Origin: Zoogloea sp041914405
GTDB lineage: Bacteria > Pseudomonadota > Gammaproteobacteria > Burkholderiales > Rhodocyclaceae
Reading direction: 5' to 3'
NCBI RefSeq assembly: GCF_041914405.1
Contig: NZ_JAYSDK010000009.1
Span: forward strand, 62,001-126,000
Length of the DNA stretch: 64,000 nucleotides
Shown: positions 15,940 through 24,044 of the stretch, one piece after another
Position numbering within the stretch: position 1 is the stretch's first letter
Layout of the letters: the number at the start of each line of letters is the position of its first letter
The notes under the pieces: model-generated
Databases searched by the model: none
Seen by the model: the letters and a program-made list of their open reading frames with translations, nothing else
Told to the model about the DNA's origin: nothing
Made by a program: the position numbers and the translations under genes

Positions 15940-17004
15940 ATGCCCGACAACACGCCCGTTCCCGCGCCCGCCGCCGACGGCCGCGCCGACAACCCCTTCC
16001 GTGCCGTAGCCATCCTGCTCGACGGGGTGCGCGTCGCCCTTGAGAACAGCAAGCGCCAGGACCAGGCCCCACGCTGGGTGCGTGTCGTGCGGGTGCGCGA
16101 GTTCCGCGACGACGCCATCGCCAAGGGCGTCATGAAAGCCCTCGACGTGCTCACGCTGGCTGTCGCCTACCTGCAGCGCTTCACCCTCGACGCCAACGAC
16201 CTGCTGATCCAGGGCGACGCCGCCAAGGCCCTTGTCGAGGTCTCCGCCGAGTTCATCAAGACCGCCACCAGCAAGGAGTTCATCAACTCCCTCGAACTGG
16301 CGGTGGGCCAGGATCCGAGCCCCGACTCGCCGATCCCCGACGTCGCCAACATCATCGACAAGATCGTCCAGATCGCCGACAAGGTGCCCGAACCGGACGA
16401 CCTGAAGGTCATCGGCGCCTCCCTCTACAAGCTGCTCGGCATCGAACAGGCTCCCCTCGACGAAGCCAAGCTCGGCACCGCCACCGAGAGCCACGTGGTC
16501 CTCGCCCACACCGGCACGCTGCGCCTGCTGCAGTTCGGCTTCGACCAGAACTTCAAGCTGCAGAATTTCGGCAAGGGCGCCAGCGTGTCGTCCCTCGACA
16601 TCAACCGCCTGGGCGCCCGCCGCCTGTGGGAAGCCGGTGCCGACAAGCTGCCGCTCAAGTCGGTCGGCAAGTTCGGCGAAGCCCCCGACGTGGAAACCGT
16701 GTGGGAGCTCGACTTCTCCACCGACAAGGCCGGTAGCGACGTGCAGGACGCCAACGCGATCCTCGAAGCCCTCGGCTACGTCACCCCCAACGTGGCTGAC
16801 CGCAAGGTCTTCAGCGCCGAGTTCACCGGCCGCCTGCGCACCTTCCAGCAGATCAACGAACTGCCGGTCACCGGCAAGCTCGACAACGCGACCCTCAACC
16901 GGCTGCTGCACCTGGACTACGACGCAAAGAACCTGAAGCGTGCCAAGCGCTTCAAGGCCGACGCGCTGCCGAAGGGCTTCGACCCCCTGAAGGCCCCGGC
17001 CTGA
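15940..17004 (+). CDS. CIS protein with C-terminal peptidoglycan-binding domain
   Basis: A 354-residue protein with GGAGG 9 bases upstream of the ATG. Residues about 15-230 are mostly helical and charged, with no known family. Residues about 265-330 match the PG_binding_1 fold: DANAILEALGYVT, then FTGRLRTFQQINELPVTGKLDNATLNRL, the usual 'length-one-repeat, F..QxxxxLPVTGxLDxxTL' pattern. Such domains dock proteins to the cell wall. In a contractile particle it may anchor the baseplate to the producer's own wall or grip that of a target. No hydrolase residues are visible, so it is probably not a lysozyme. Confidence 0.7.
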   Translation: MPDNTPVPAPAADGRADNPFRAVAILLDGVRVALENSKRQDQAPRWVRVVRVREFRDDAIAKGVMKALDVLTLAVAYLQRFTLDANDLLIQGDAAKALVEVSAEFIKTATSKEFINSLELAVGQDPSPDSPIPDVANIIDKIVQIADKVPEPDDLKVIGASLYKLLGIEQAPLDEAKLGTATESHVVLAHTGTLRLLQFGFDQNFKLQNFGKGASVSSLDINRLGARRLWEAGADKLPLKSVGKFGEAPDVETVWELDFSTDKAGSDVQDANAILEALGYVTPNVADRKVFSAEFTGRLRTFQQINELPVTGKLDNATLNRLLHLDYDAKNLKRAKRFKADALPKGFDPLKAPA

Positions 17005-17029
17005 TCCGGCAAACGCGACCAATCCGGCC

Positions 17030-17668
17030 ATGAGCGATCCGATCGACATCATCCGCGCGGTGGTCCGCGACGAGCTGCGCAGCCTGCGCCTCGGCGACCT
17101 GGCGGTGGTGACCAGCGTCTTCCCCCACACCGGGGAGGACGACGGCAACAACCACGAATGCACGGTCCAGCTGCGCGAAGGCGGCCTCGAACTGCGCAAA
17201 GTTCCCATTGCCACGCCCCACGTCGGCATGGTGAGCCCGCCGCAGGTCGGTGACCTGGTGCTGCTCAGCTACGTCGGCGGCGACCCAAACCGGGCCGTCG
17301 TCGTCGGCCGCCTGTATTCCGAGAAGATCAATCCGCCGGTGCACAAAGAGAAGGAATGGCACGCCTTCGCCACCGCCGACGGGGTCAGCAGCTTCGCGAT
17401 CGACGCAGACGAATCGTGCATCGTCACCGCCGGCAAAACAGTTGTGACGGTGAAGAAGGACGGCAACGTCGAGGTGAAGGGCGAAGCCGACCTGGCCATC
17501 GAGGTGAAGGGCAAGCTCACGATCAAATGCACCGACTTCACCGTCGACGCCTCGGGCAACGTGGACCTGGGCAAGAACGGCGCCGGCGTAATCACCGAGC
17601 AGTCCCACAAGTGCTACTACACCGGCAAGGCCCTGGTGCCGTCCGGCACCGTCAAGGCCAAGGGCTGA
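17030..17668 (+). CDS. Baseplate spike protein, gpV/gp5-like
   Basis: A 212-residue protein of the phage baseplate assembly protein V type, the membrane-piercing spike. Residues about 18-100 are the OB-fold (AVVTSVFPHTGEDDGNN, VGDLVLLSYVGGDPNRAVVVGRLY). Residues about 105-190 are short alternating strands (VTVKKDGNVEVKG, LAIEVKGKLTIKC) typical of the trimeric beta-helix needle. Cysteines near residues 126, 167 and 195 are unusual for this family and might stabilise the needle. It sits immediately before a three-repeat protein that may cap the tip. Confidence 0.8.
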   Translation: MSDPIDIIRAVVRDELRSLRLGDLAVVTSVFPHTGEDDGNNHECTVQLREGGLELRKVPIATPHVGMVSPPQVGDLVLLSYVGGDPNRAVVVGRLYSEKINPPVHKEKEWHAFATADGVSSFAIDADESCIVTAGKTVVTVKKDGNVEVKGEADLAIEVKGKLTIKCTDFTVDASGNVDLGKNGAGVITEQSHKCYYTGKALVPSGTVKAKG

Positions 17669-17685
17669 AGCAAGGAGAGCCAGAC

Positions 17686-18333
17686 ATGCCCGCCCCGACC
17701 TCCAGCCAGATCGAATCCCCGGCCAGCGGCTTCCTCAAGGCCGCCGGCCTGCTGGGGGAAGACATTCCCGGGCTCGCCGCGGCCATTGCCAACACCACCG
17801 GCCAGGCGCTGACGATGTTCCTGTCCCAGGCCATGGTGATGCCCGGCATCCCGGTAGCGGCCGACCCGATCACCGGCAGCGGCGCCACTGCCGGCCCCGG
17901 CAAACTGATGCCGCCGCCGGCCGGTGGCCCCGGCGCATCACAGCTGGAAGGACTGGCCAGCGCCCAGTGCCAGGGACAAGGCCTGCGTGGCGAGGATGCG
18001 GACGGACTGGCCAAGACCATCGCCGGGACCATCGCCCAGGCGATCAACCTGTTCTGCGCCCAAAGCATGGTGATGCCCGGTATCGCCGTGGCCGGCTTTG
18101 TCAGCGCGGCGCCGGGCATGCTCCAGCCAGTGCCGCTGCAGTCCCCGCTGGAAGGCTTCGCCAACGGCCTGCTCAGCCAGAACGGCCTGCGCGGCGCAGA
18201 TGCGCCGAAGCTGGCCCAGGCCCTCGCCCAGAGCGTGGACCTGGCCCTCACCCTGTTCGCGTCCCAGGTCCTGGTGTCGCCCGGAATCCCCTGCCCGCCC
18301 GGCGCCAGCGCCGGCCCCGGACGACTGATGTGA
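17686..18333 (+). CDS. Three-repeat protein next to the spike, possible spike cap
   Basis: A 215-residue protein built of three diverged copies of a unit of about 70 residues. Each unit has a helix with LRGxDAxxLAxxIA, then QAL-x-LF-xx-QxMVMPGIxVA, then a Gly/Pro/Ala loop ending GPGxL. The three copies cover about 8-78, 80-146 and 148-215. AAGGAGA precedes the ATG. It lies between the gpV spike and gp25 genes, the slot held by PAAR-type tip proteins in other CIS. PAAR proteins also show internal three-fold pseudosymmetry, so a cap on the trimeric needle is a reasonable guess. The sequence does not carry a classical PAAR motif. Confidence 0.6.
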   Translation: MPAPTSSQIESPASGFLKAAGLLGEDIPGLAAAIANTTGQALTMFLSQAMVMPGIPVAADPITGSGATAGPGKLMPPPAGGPGASQLEGLASAQCQGQGLRGEDADGLAKTIAGTIAQAINLFCAQSMVMPGIAVAGFVSAAPGMLQPVPLQSPLEGFANGLLSQNGLRGADAPKLAQALAQSVDLALTLFASQVLVSPGIPCPPGASAGPGRLM

Positions 18334-18347
18334 AGGAGGCCACGACG

Positions 18348-18767
18348 ATGGCGACCGCCCCCGATCCCTTCGGCACCGACCTCCGCCTGGTCTTCTCCAG
18401 CGGGGAGACCGGCATCGACCTGGCCCTCGGCCTGCAGGACCTGGAAACCGTCAGCGGCCTCGAGAACCTGGTCCAGGCCCTGACCCTGCGCCTGCTGGTG
18501 GACCGCGGCGAACTGGCCGGCCTCGCCCACCCCCGCTACGGCAGCCGCATCCGTGACCTGATCGGCGAGCCCCTCGACCGCCCCAACCTCGAACTGCTGC
18601 GCCGCTACGTGCGCCAGGAGCTGCTGCGCGACCCGCGCGTCGAGGAGGTGCTGCAGGTCACCGTCACCCCCCACGACGCCCGCCGCGACGGCGTGGACGT
18701 AGTCGCCCGGGTCCGCGCTGTCGGTGGCCAGGAAGCCGGCGTGGAGGTACGCATCGATGCCGCTTGA
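18348..18767 (+). CDS. Baseplate wedge protein, gp25-like
   Basis: A 139-residue protein of the GPW/gp25 family, a conserved wedge component that nucleates sheath assembly in T4, T6SS (TssE) and eCIS (Afp9). Typical features are GLENLVQALTLRLLVDRGELAGLAHPRYGSRI and the later ELLRDPRVEEVLQVTV, both in the expected order, quoted here from about residues 36-105. AAGGAGG lies 8 bases before the ATG. It overlaps the start of the gpJ-like gene. Confidence 0.85.
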   Translation: MATAPDPFGTDLRLVFSSGETGIDLALGLQDLETVSGLENLVQALTLRLLVDRGELAGLAHPRYGSRIRDLIGEPLDRPNLELLRRYVRQELLRDPRVEEVLQVTVTPHDARRDGVDVVARVRAVGGQEAGVEVRIDAA

Positions 18768-20277
18768 CCGGGTCTTCATCAAGAAGGATTTCGCCGGGGT
18801 GGTGGAAGCACTGCTGGCCGACATCGGCTCGGGCATGGGCGGCCGCGTGGCGCTCACCGACGCCAACGAAGGCAGCGTGGTGCGCACCCTCGCCGAAGCC
18901 TTCGCCCGCGAGTTGGCGGTCTGCTACGAACAGCTCGACGCGGTGTATCGCAACGCCTACCTGGAGAGCGCCAGCGGCCCGGCCCTCGACAACGTCGTTG
19001 CGCTACTCGGCATCGAACGCCAGCGCGGCGGCCACCTGGAAGGCACGGCCCTGTTCGGCCGCGGCCAGCCGGCCCCGGAAGACATCCACATCCCCCTCGG
19101 CACCCTGGTTGCGGGGCGCGACGTGCCCCTCTTCGCGACCACCGCCAACGCGGTGCTCGGCAAGGGCGAGCGCCAGTTGATGGTCGGCGTCCGTGCGGTG
19201 GAGCCGGGTGGCAACACCGTCAAGGCCAACACCCTCGCCACGCTGCCACGGCCCATCGCCGGCATCGACACGGTCGGCAACCCCGGCGACCTGGTCCTCC
19301 GCCAGCGGGAGGAGACCGACGACGAACTGCGCGCCCGCGCCCGCCGGCTGGTGCAGTCCTCCAACACCGGCACGGTGTCGGCGCTGGAACAGGCCGCCCG
19401 CAGCCTGGGCATCCAGGAAGTACAGGTGATGGAGAACCCCGGCGGGCGCCCCGGCGAGGTGGAGGTGATCCTCGGCGACAAGGACATTCCCGCCGACCTG
19501 CTCGAAGAAGTGCGCAACCGCCTGGAGGACGTGCGCCCGGCCGGCATCGTGCTGCGCTGCGGGCCGGCGACCCCGGTGTTCGTGCAGGTCACGGCGACGC
19601 TGACCCTCAATGCCGAGGTCCCGGAACGGGAACAGAAGGACATCGAGAAGCGCCTCGGCGCCATCCTCACCGACTACTTCGGCAAGCTGAAGGTCGGCGA
19701 GGCAGTACGCGAGGCCAAGGTGCGCTCCCTGCTGCTCGGCCATGAAGCGGTGGTCGGCTGCAGCCGGACCGGCCAGCGCCCGCTGCTGGAGCCCTTCGTG
19801 TGGCAGGACGGTAACGGCCTCCAATCGGTGGCCTACCGTGCCCTGCTTGGCAACGGCGACGTGCTGGCCAGCCCCGGCGAACGCATCGGGCTCTACCCGG
19901 AAGCGCTGCCGCTGCGTCTGAGCATCGAACCGCCCAAGCTCAACGTCTGGGTGGATGCGAACCTGACCCTCGCCGCCGGCACGCCGACCAACGGCCTGCA
20001 GGCCCGCGTCACGAGTGCCCTCAAGGATGCCTTCGACAAGGCCGCCCGCCAGGCGGGCGAGGACGCCCCGGCCGAGATCGCCTACGCCGCCCTGCACGCT
20101 GCAGTGGCTGCGGTCACCGGCGACAGCGCCATCGCTCGCCTGCGCGTCACCGTCATCCACGAACGGGACGGCCTCGCCGAAGAGCTGGACGACGCCAGCG
20201 GGCTGGCCCACGTCAGCGTGCGCGAACAACCCATGCCGCGGACGATCACCCTACGCGTGGAGAACAGTGATGTCTGA
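18757..20277 (+). CDS. Baseplate wedge protein, gpJ-like
   Basis: A 506-residue baseplate J family protein (homologous to P2 gpJ, T4 gp6, Afp11), which forms the iris ring of the baseplate. Recognisable parts are the N-terminal helices with RNAYLESASGPALDNVVALLGIERQRG region (about 66-95), a DIHIPLGTLVAG segment near 107-118, the VEPGGNTVKANTLATL motif near 147-162, and ETDDELRARARRLVQSSNTGTVSALE near 185-210. It begins inside the end of the gp25-like gene, an arrangement conserved in contractile tails. Confidence 0.88.
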   Translation: MPLDRVFIKKDFAGVVEALLADIGSGMGGRVALTDANEGSVVRTLAEAFARELAVCYEQLDAVYRNAYLESASGPALDNVVALLGIERQRGGHLEGTALFGRGQPAPEDIHIPLGTLVAGRDVPLFATTANAVLGKGERQLMVGVRAVEPGGNTVKANTLATLPRPIAGIDTVGNPGDLVLRQREETDDELRARARRLVQSSNTGTVSALEQAARSLGIQEVQVMENPGGRPGEVEVILGDKDIPADLLEEVRNRLEDVRPAGIVLRCGPATPVFVQVTATLTLNAEVPEREQKDIEKRLGAILTDYFGKLKVGEAVREAKVRSLLLGHEAVVGCSRTGQRPLLEPFVWQDGNGLQSVAYRALLGNGDVLASPGERIGLYPEALPLRLSIEPPKLNVWVDANLTLAAGTPTNGLQARVTSALKDAFDKAARQAGEDAPAEIAYAALHAAVAAVTGDSAIARLRVTVIHERDGLAEELDDASGLAHVSVREQPMPRTITLRVENSDV

Positions 20278-22144
20278 CCCACGCCGGCGCCGGGAACGCC
20301 TGCTGCAGCTCTTGCCGCGCATCTACACCGCGCAGCCGGAGCGGAGCGCGGTGGGGGCCGTCGTCAGCGGCATGGCCACCAGCCTGGCCAGCCTCGACGA
20401 TGCACTGACCCGCGTGCAGTACGACCGCTGGGTCGGCCTGGCCAGTACCCAGCGACGTGACGTGGAAGATGCCAGCGCGGTGGAGCAGCTTGGTCAGTTG
20501 CTGCAGGTTGCGCGCCTGCCTCCCCGCCTCAATCACGCCGGCTACGACCTGCCCTCCCCCGACCGGCTGGAGGTCCGCTTCGACCACACGGCCCCGCTGG
20601 ACGAGGCCCTCACCGAACTGATCGGCGAAGGCTGGCGGCGCCCCCGCAACGGCCGCCCGCCCCTCGACCCGGCGGAAGCCCTCGGCGCCCTGTTCCCGGG
20701 CCTCACCTTCACGCTCGGCAGCGATGAACGCAGCCTGAGCGTCACCGCCGGCAACATGGCCAGCTCCGACGACCTCGCCCCCTTCCGGGCCGTGCTCGAT
20801 CCGGAGCCCGGTGAAACCTACCGCCAGCGCCTGCTGGTCACCGCCAAGGTGCGCACCGGCGGCCTGGCCACCCCGCGGGCGCTGCTGTCCCTGGCGATTG
20901 CCGACCTCGGCGCCGAGCCCTGCCCGCGCCTGCAGCGCCGGCAGGACAGCACCCTCGCCTTCGGCATGCCGCCAGGCACCCGCAAGCGCTGCAGTGCCTG
21001 CAGCGGCAAGGGCGACATGCCCTGCCCCAACCGCAGCAAGGCCGTCATCGAAGCCTGGCTCACCGAGAACCCCAGCCTGCCGGCCAGCCATGCCGAAAGC
21101 GCACCGCGCCTGCGCCGCCCGTTCTCCATCGACAACCCGAGCCTGCACCCCGACCGCCCGGTGCTGAGCCTCACGATCAGCGAACAGCCGGCGGCCTACC
21201 CGGCCATCCGCAGCATCGACACCGGCGAGATCACCCTCTACGCGGGCACCGTCAAACCCGGCGAAACCCTGGTGCTCTACCCCGCCGTCACGCCTGCCGA
21301 AGCCGCCCCCTTCGACGGCTTCGACGCCCCCGGCCACCACGCCTGGCTCAGCGCCCACCCAACCGGGCAGGCGCTGCTGATCGGGCCCGACGGCAGCGAG
21401 CGGGACGTCAGCCATTCGATCTTCTACCTGTGGGGCAACCGCTTCGACGATCCCCAGTCGGCCCTCGGCGCCATGCGCTGCGGCGTACTCGACCAGCGGG
21501 TCCTCACGCCGCGCCTGCAGCGGGGCAGCAACCGGTGGATGCTGCTGAGCTTCGCCCAGCCCGACGCCGAATTCGCCGACGCCACGACCACCGTCCATAC
21601 CTCCCGATTCGCCGGGCACGACGACGTCGGCGGCACCAGCTTCGCACTGCTCGACGGCTCCATCAGCCGCAGCGACTCCCGCTACGCCTCCATCCTGTTC
21701 GAATCCTTCAGCAAGACCGACACCGGCAGCGCCAGCGAGGAGACCACCGCCAACGCGCCACGCCTGTCCCTGCGCCTCGACTGGATGTCGCGCCCGCCGG
21801 CCAGCTACCGCCTGCGCATTCCCAAGACCGGCTGGGTTGCAGCCGCGGCAGCCCGTGGCGCCCTCAAGCTGGTCCGCAGCGACATCAGCCGGGCCACCGC
21901 CGCCGGCGTGCGGCCGATGCTGGACTTCCCGGAGCCACCCCACCGCGAGGATGTCATGCCCGCTGACGGACTGGCCGCACTCGCCATCGCCCAACGCTGG
22001 ACAGAAGACGCCGCGCCGGCGGACGGCGGATTACAGACCGGCCTCGGCCTGACCGCCCGGGAGCGGCACGAGCCCGCCGAAGGATGCTTTTCGATGCAGG
22101 TGGTCTTCGACACCACCCGCCTGGACTGGAGCCACGCGGGGTGA
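20270..22144 (+). CDS. Baseplate/tail protein with a Cys-rich knuckle
   Basis: A 624-residue protein starting eight bases before the gpJ stop. The N-terminal 100 residues (LLQLLPRIYTAQ then helices) look like the gpI/tail-protein family N-terminus that follows gpJ in phage operons. Near residues 241-252 there is C-x2-C-S-G-K-G-x3-C, half of a DnaJ-type zinc knuckle. The rest is long, strand-rich and unlike known gpI proteins, so this may be an enlarged wedge protein that also carries the fibres. It ends before a short intergenic stretch with a good ribosome binding site for the next gene. Confidence 0.6.
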   Translation: MSDPRRRRERLLQLLPRIYTAQPERSAVGAVVSGMATSLASLDDALTRVQYDRWVGLASTQRRDVEDASAVEQLGQLLQVARLPPRLNHAGYDLPSPDRLEVRFDHTAPLDEALTELIGEGWRRPRNGRPPLDPAEALGALFPGLTFTLGSDERSLSVTAGNMASSDDLAPFRAVLDPEPGETYRQRLLVTAKVRTGGLATPRALLSLAIADLGAEPCPRLQRRQDSTLAFGMPPGTRKRCSACSGKGDMPCPNRSKAVIEAWLTENPSLPASHAESAPRLRRPFSIDNPSLHPDRPVLSLTISEQPAAYPAIRSIDTGEITLYAGTVKPGETLVLYPAVTPAEAAPFDGFDAPGHHAWLSAHPTGQALLIGPDGSERDVSHSIFYLWGNRFDDPQSALGAMRCGVLDQRVLTPRLQRGSNRWMLLSFAQPDAEFADATTTVHTSRFAGHDDVGGTSFALLDGSISRSDSRYASILFESFSKTDTGSASEETTANAPRLSLRLDWMSRPPASYRLRIPKTGWVAAAAARGALKLVRSDISRATAAGVRPMLDFPEPPHREDVMPADGLAALAIAQRWTEDAAPADGGLQTGLGLTARERHEPAEGCFSMQVVFDTTRLDWSHAG

Positions 22145-22167
22145 GCCACCCCGAGGAGTGAAGGAAG

Positions 22168-22644
22168 ATGCCCATGAAGGAATGCCACAGCCTCGCCGGC
22201 CGCCTGTCGATCGAACTGCGCGACCCCAGCGGTCGTGTCGTGGAACGGCGCCGGGTGGACAACTTGATAACCAACGCCGGCCGCAAGCTGCTCGCCCGCC
22301 TGTTTGCCGGCGCCGCACAAGGGCCGGAACTACGCATCGCGGTCGGCGGCCAGGGCGGCGCGGTGAGCCTCGACGACACCGCCCTCGGCGACCCGCTCGA
22401 TTCGGCCCCGGCCAGCATTCCGAGCATCGCGCTGGCCGACCACGACGGGCTGCCGCGCATTACCGCCCGGGTCACCGCCACGCTGCCGGCCTCCGGCAGT
22501 GCCGACCCCCAGGCCCTGCAGGAGGCCGGCATCCTGATCAGCCTGCCTGGCGCCGAAGCGGTGCTCTACAACCGGGTGACCTTCCCGCTCATCAACCGGG
22601 CAGGCAACCTCGAAATGACCCTGACCTGGGAGGTGATCTTCTGA
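22168..22644 (+). CDS. Putative fibre-attachment protein
   Basis: A 158-residue strand-rich protein. The segment VDNLITNAGRKLLARLFAGA followed by LRIAVGGQGG resembles small phage tail proteins that attach or start tail fibres (pattern 'vxNlxtxxGrxxla.lf.g....i.xiavG.Gg'). It is followed directly by two fibre genes and its stop shares one base with the next ATG. A second Met lies two codons into the gene. The role is inferred from position and this pattern. Confidence 0.55.
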   Translation: MPMKECHSLAGRLSIELRDPSGRVVERRRVDNLITNAGRKLLARLFAGAAQGPELRIAVGGQGGAVSLDDTALGDPLDSAPASIPSIALADHDGLPRITARVTATLPASGSADPQALQEAGILISLPGAEAVLYNRVTFPLINRAGNLEMTLTWEVIF

Positions 22645-24032
22645 TGGCCGACACACCCGATCCCTATCTCCGCAAGGACCCCGGCGACATCATGCTCGCC
22701 GCCGACTGGAACGAAATGCAGGTGCGGGCCCGCACCGAGCTGCGCGTTCACGACCATACCGGCGACGCCACCCGCCAGATCCCCCGCGATGGCATCAAGG
22801 ACAAGGCCATCGACGCCAGCAAGATCGACCCGGACATCAAGCTGAGCGTAAAGGAACTCAGCATCGGCGGGGCACTGAAGGTGACCGGCACCAGCCAGCT
22901 CGCCGACATCCGCGCCGCGCTGGCGAGCTTCTCGGGCGCCCGCCTGACTACCGCCGGCGACCTCGGCATCGGCACCGACAGCCCCGAGAACGCCGAGGGC
23001 TGGAACCGGGTCGCCGACCTGGTCGGCGCCCAACACGCCAAGCTGTCGGTCCGCGCCGGCGACATCGACGGGCGCCTGATGAGCCACACCGGCGGCTTCT
23101 TCGGCGCCGAAGCCGGCATGATCGTCGGCACCAAAAGCCTCCACCCCCTGTCCCTGGTCAGCGCCGGGGCACTACGCCTCAAGGTGCACGCCGCCAAGGC
23201 GGAGGATGGCACCGACACGCCAACCGTCGACCTCTTTCCCGCCAACAATCCGCTGCGCTTCTCATCCGCCTGGACCGGCCTGGGGAACGGCGGGAACAGC
23301 GCCGAAATCAGCAACGACACGCAGATCTACAAGACCCTGATGATCGTCGGCAATGGCAGCGCCGGCCTCGGCCGCCGCGTCTCCGTATGGGACCGCCTGG
23401 ACGTAAACGGCAGCACCTTCTCCCGCGGCCTCGACGTCAGCACGGAGGTTCCCCAGCACCTCAACGGTGACGGCACCTTCTACCGCTGGCAGGGGCAGGT
23501 GTACCTCAACGTGGACGACAACCTGTACGTCCGCGACAGCACCCGCGGTATCCGCATGCACTTCGATACCATCAATGGCATATTCAAGACCGACGTGCTG
23601 CGCCTCGGCGACAAGTGGCGCCTGTCCGGCATCGGCGACCACGAGGCCAACGACGACTGGCTGCGGCTCAAGAACGTGGCCAACAATGCCTACTGGGGCG
23701 GCTTCGCGGCCTCCAAGATGTGGACCATGCAGGGCCAGTACCAGCAGTCGGACCAGCGCCTGAAATGCAACATCCGCGAGATAGGCGAAGCCCTGCCGCG
23801 GTTGGGCCGGCTGCGTGGCGTCAGCTTCAACTGGAAAAGCGACACCTCGACGGAAGTGCTCGGCCTGCTCGCGCAGGACGTGGAAGCAGTGCTGCCGCAA
23901 GCCGTCGGCGAAGGCCCCGACGGCTGGAAGGGCATCGACACGACCGCGGTGCTGGCCCTGCTGGTACAAGCGGTGAAGGAGCAGCAGGCAATGATCGATG
24001 CGCTGCGCGCCTCGCTGGCACAACGCAGCTGA
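22644..24032 (+). CDS. Tail fibre with C-terminal S74 intramolecular chaperone
   Basis: A 462-residue fibre-like protein. Residues 1-65 (PDPYLRKDPGDIMLAADWNE, then HDHTGD and IPRDGIKDKAID) are shared with the next gene and probably attach to the baseplate. The middle is strand-rich with LGIGTDSPE and similar beta-helix signatures. Residues about 370-462 match the peptidase S74/endosialidase chaperone domain: SDQRLKCNIREIGEALPRL, then VSFNWKSD, then GLLAQDVEAVLPQAV. In phage fibres this domain drives trimerisation and then cleaves itself off. It is therefore a probable receptor-binding fibre of the CIS. Confidence 0.75.
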   Translation: MADTPDPYLRKDPGDIMLAADWNEMQVRARTELRVHDHTGDATRQIPRDGIKDKAIDASKIDPDIKLSVKELSIGGALKVTGTSQLADIRAALASFSGARLTTAGDLGIGTDSPENAEGWNRVADLVGAQHAKLSVRAGDIDGRLMSHTGGFFGAEAGMIVGTKSLHPLSLVSAGALRLKVHAAKAEDGTDTPTVDLFPANNPLRFSSAWTGLGNGGNSAEISNDTQIYKTLMIVGNGSAGLGRRVSVWDRLDVNGSTFSRGLDVSTEVPQHLNGDGTFYRWQGQVYLNVDDNLYVRDSTRGIRMHFDTINGIFKTDVLRLGDKWRLSGIGDHEANDDWLRLKNVANNAYWGGFAASKMWTMQGQYQQSDQRLKCNIREIGEALPRLGRLRGVSFNWKSDTSTEVLGLLAQDVEAVLPQAVGEGPDGWKGIDTTAVLALLVQAVKEQQAMIDALRASLAQRS

Positions 24033-24044
24033 CGGAGCACACCG

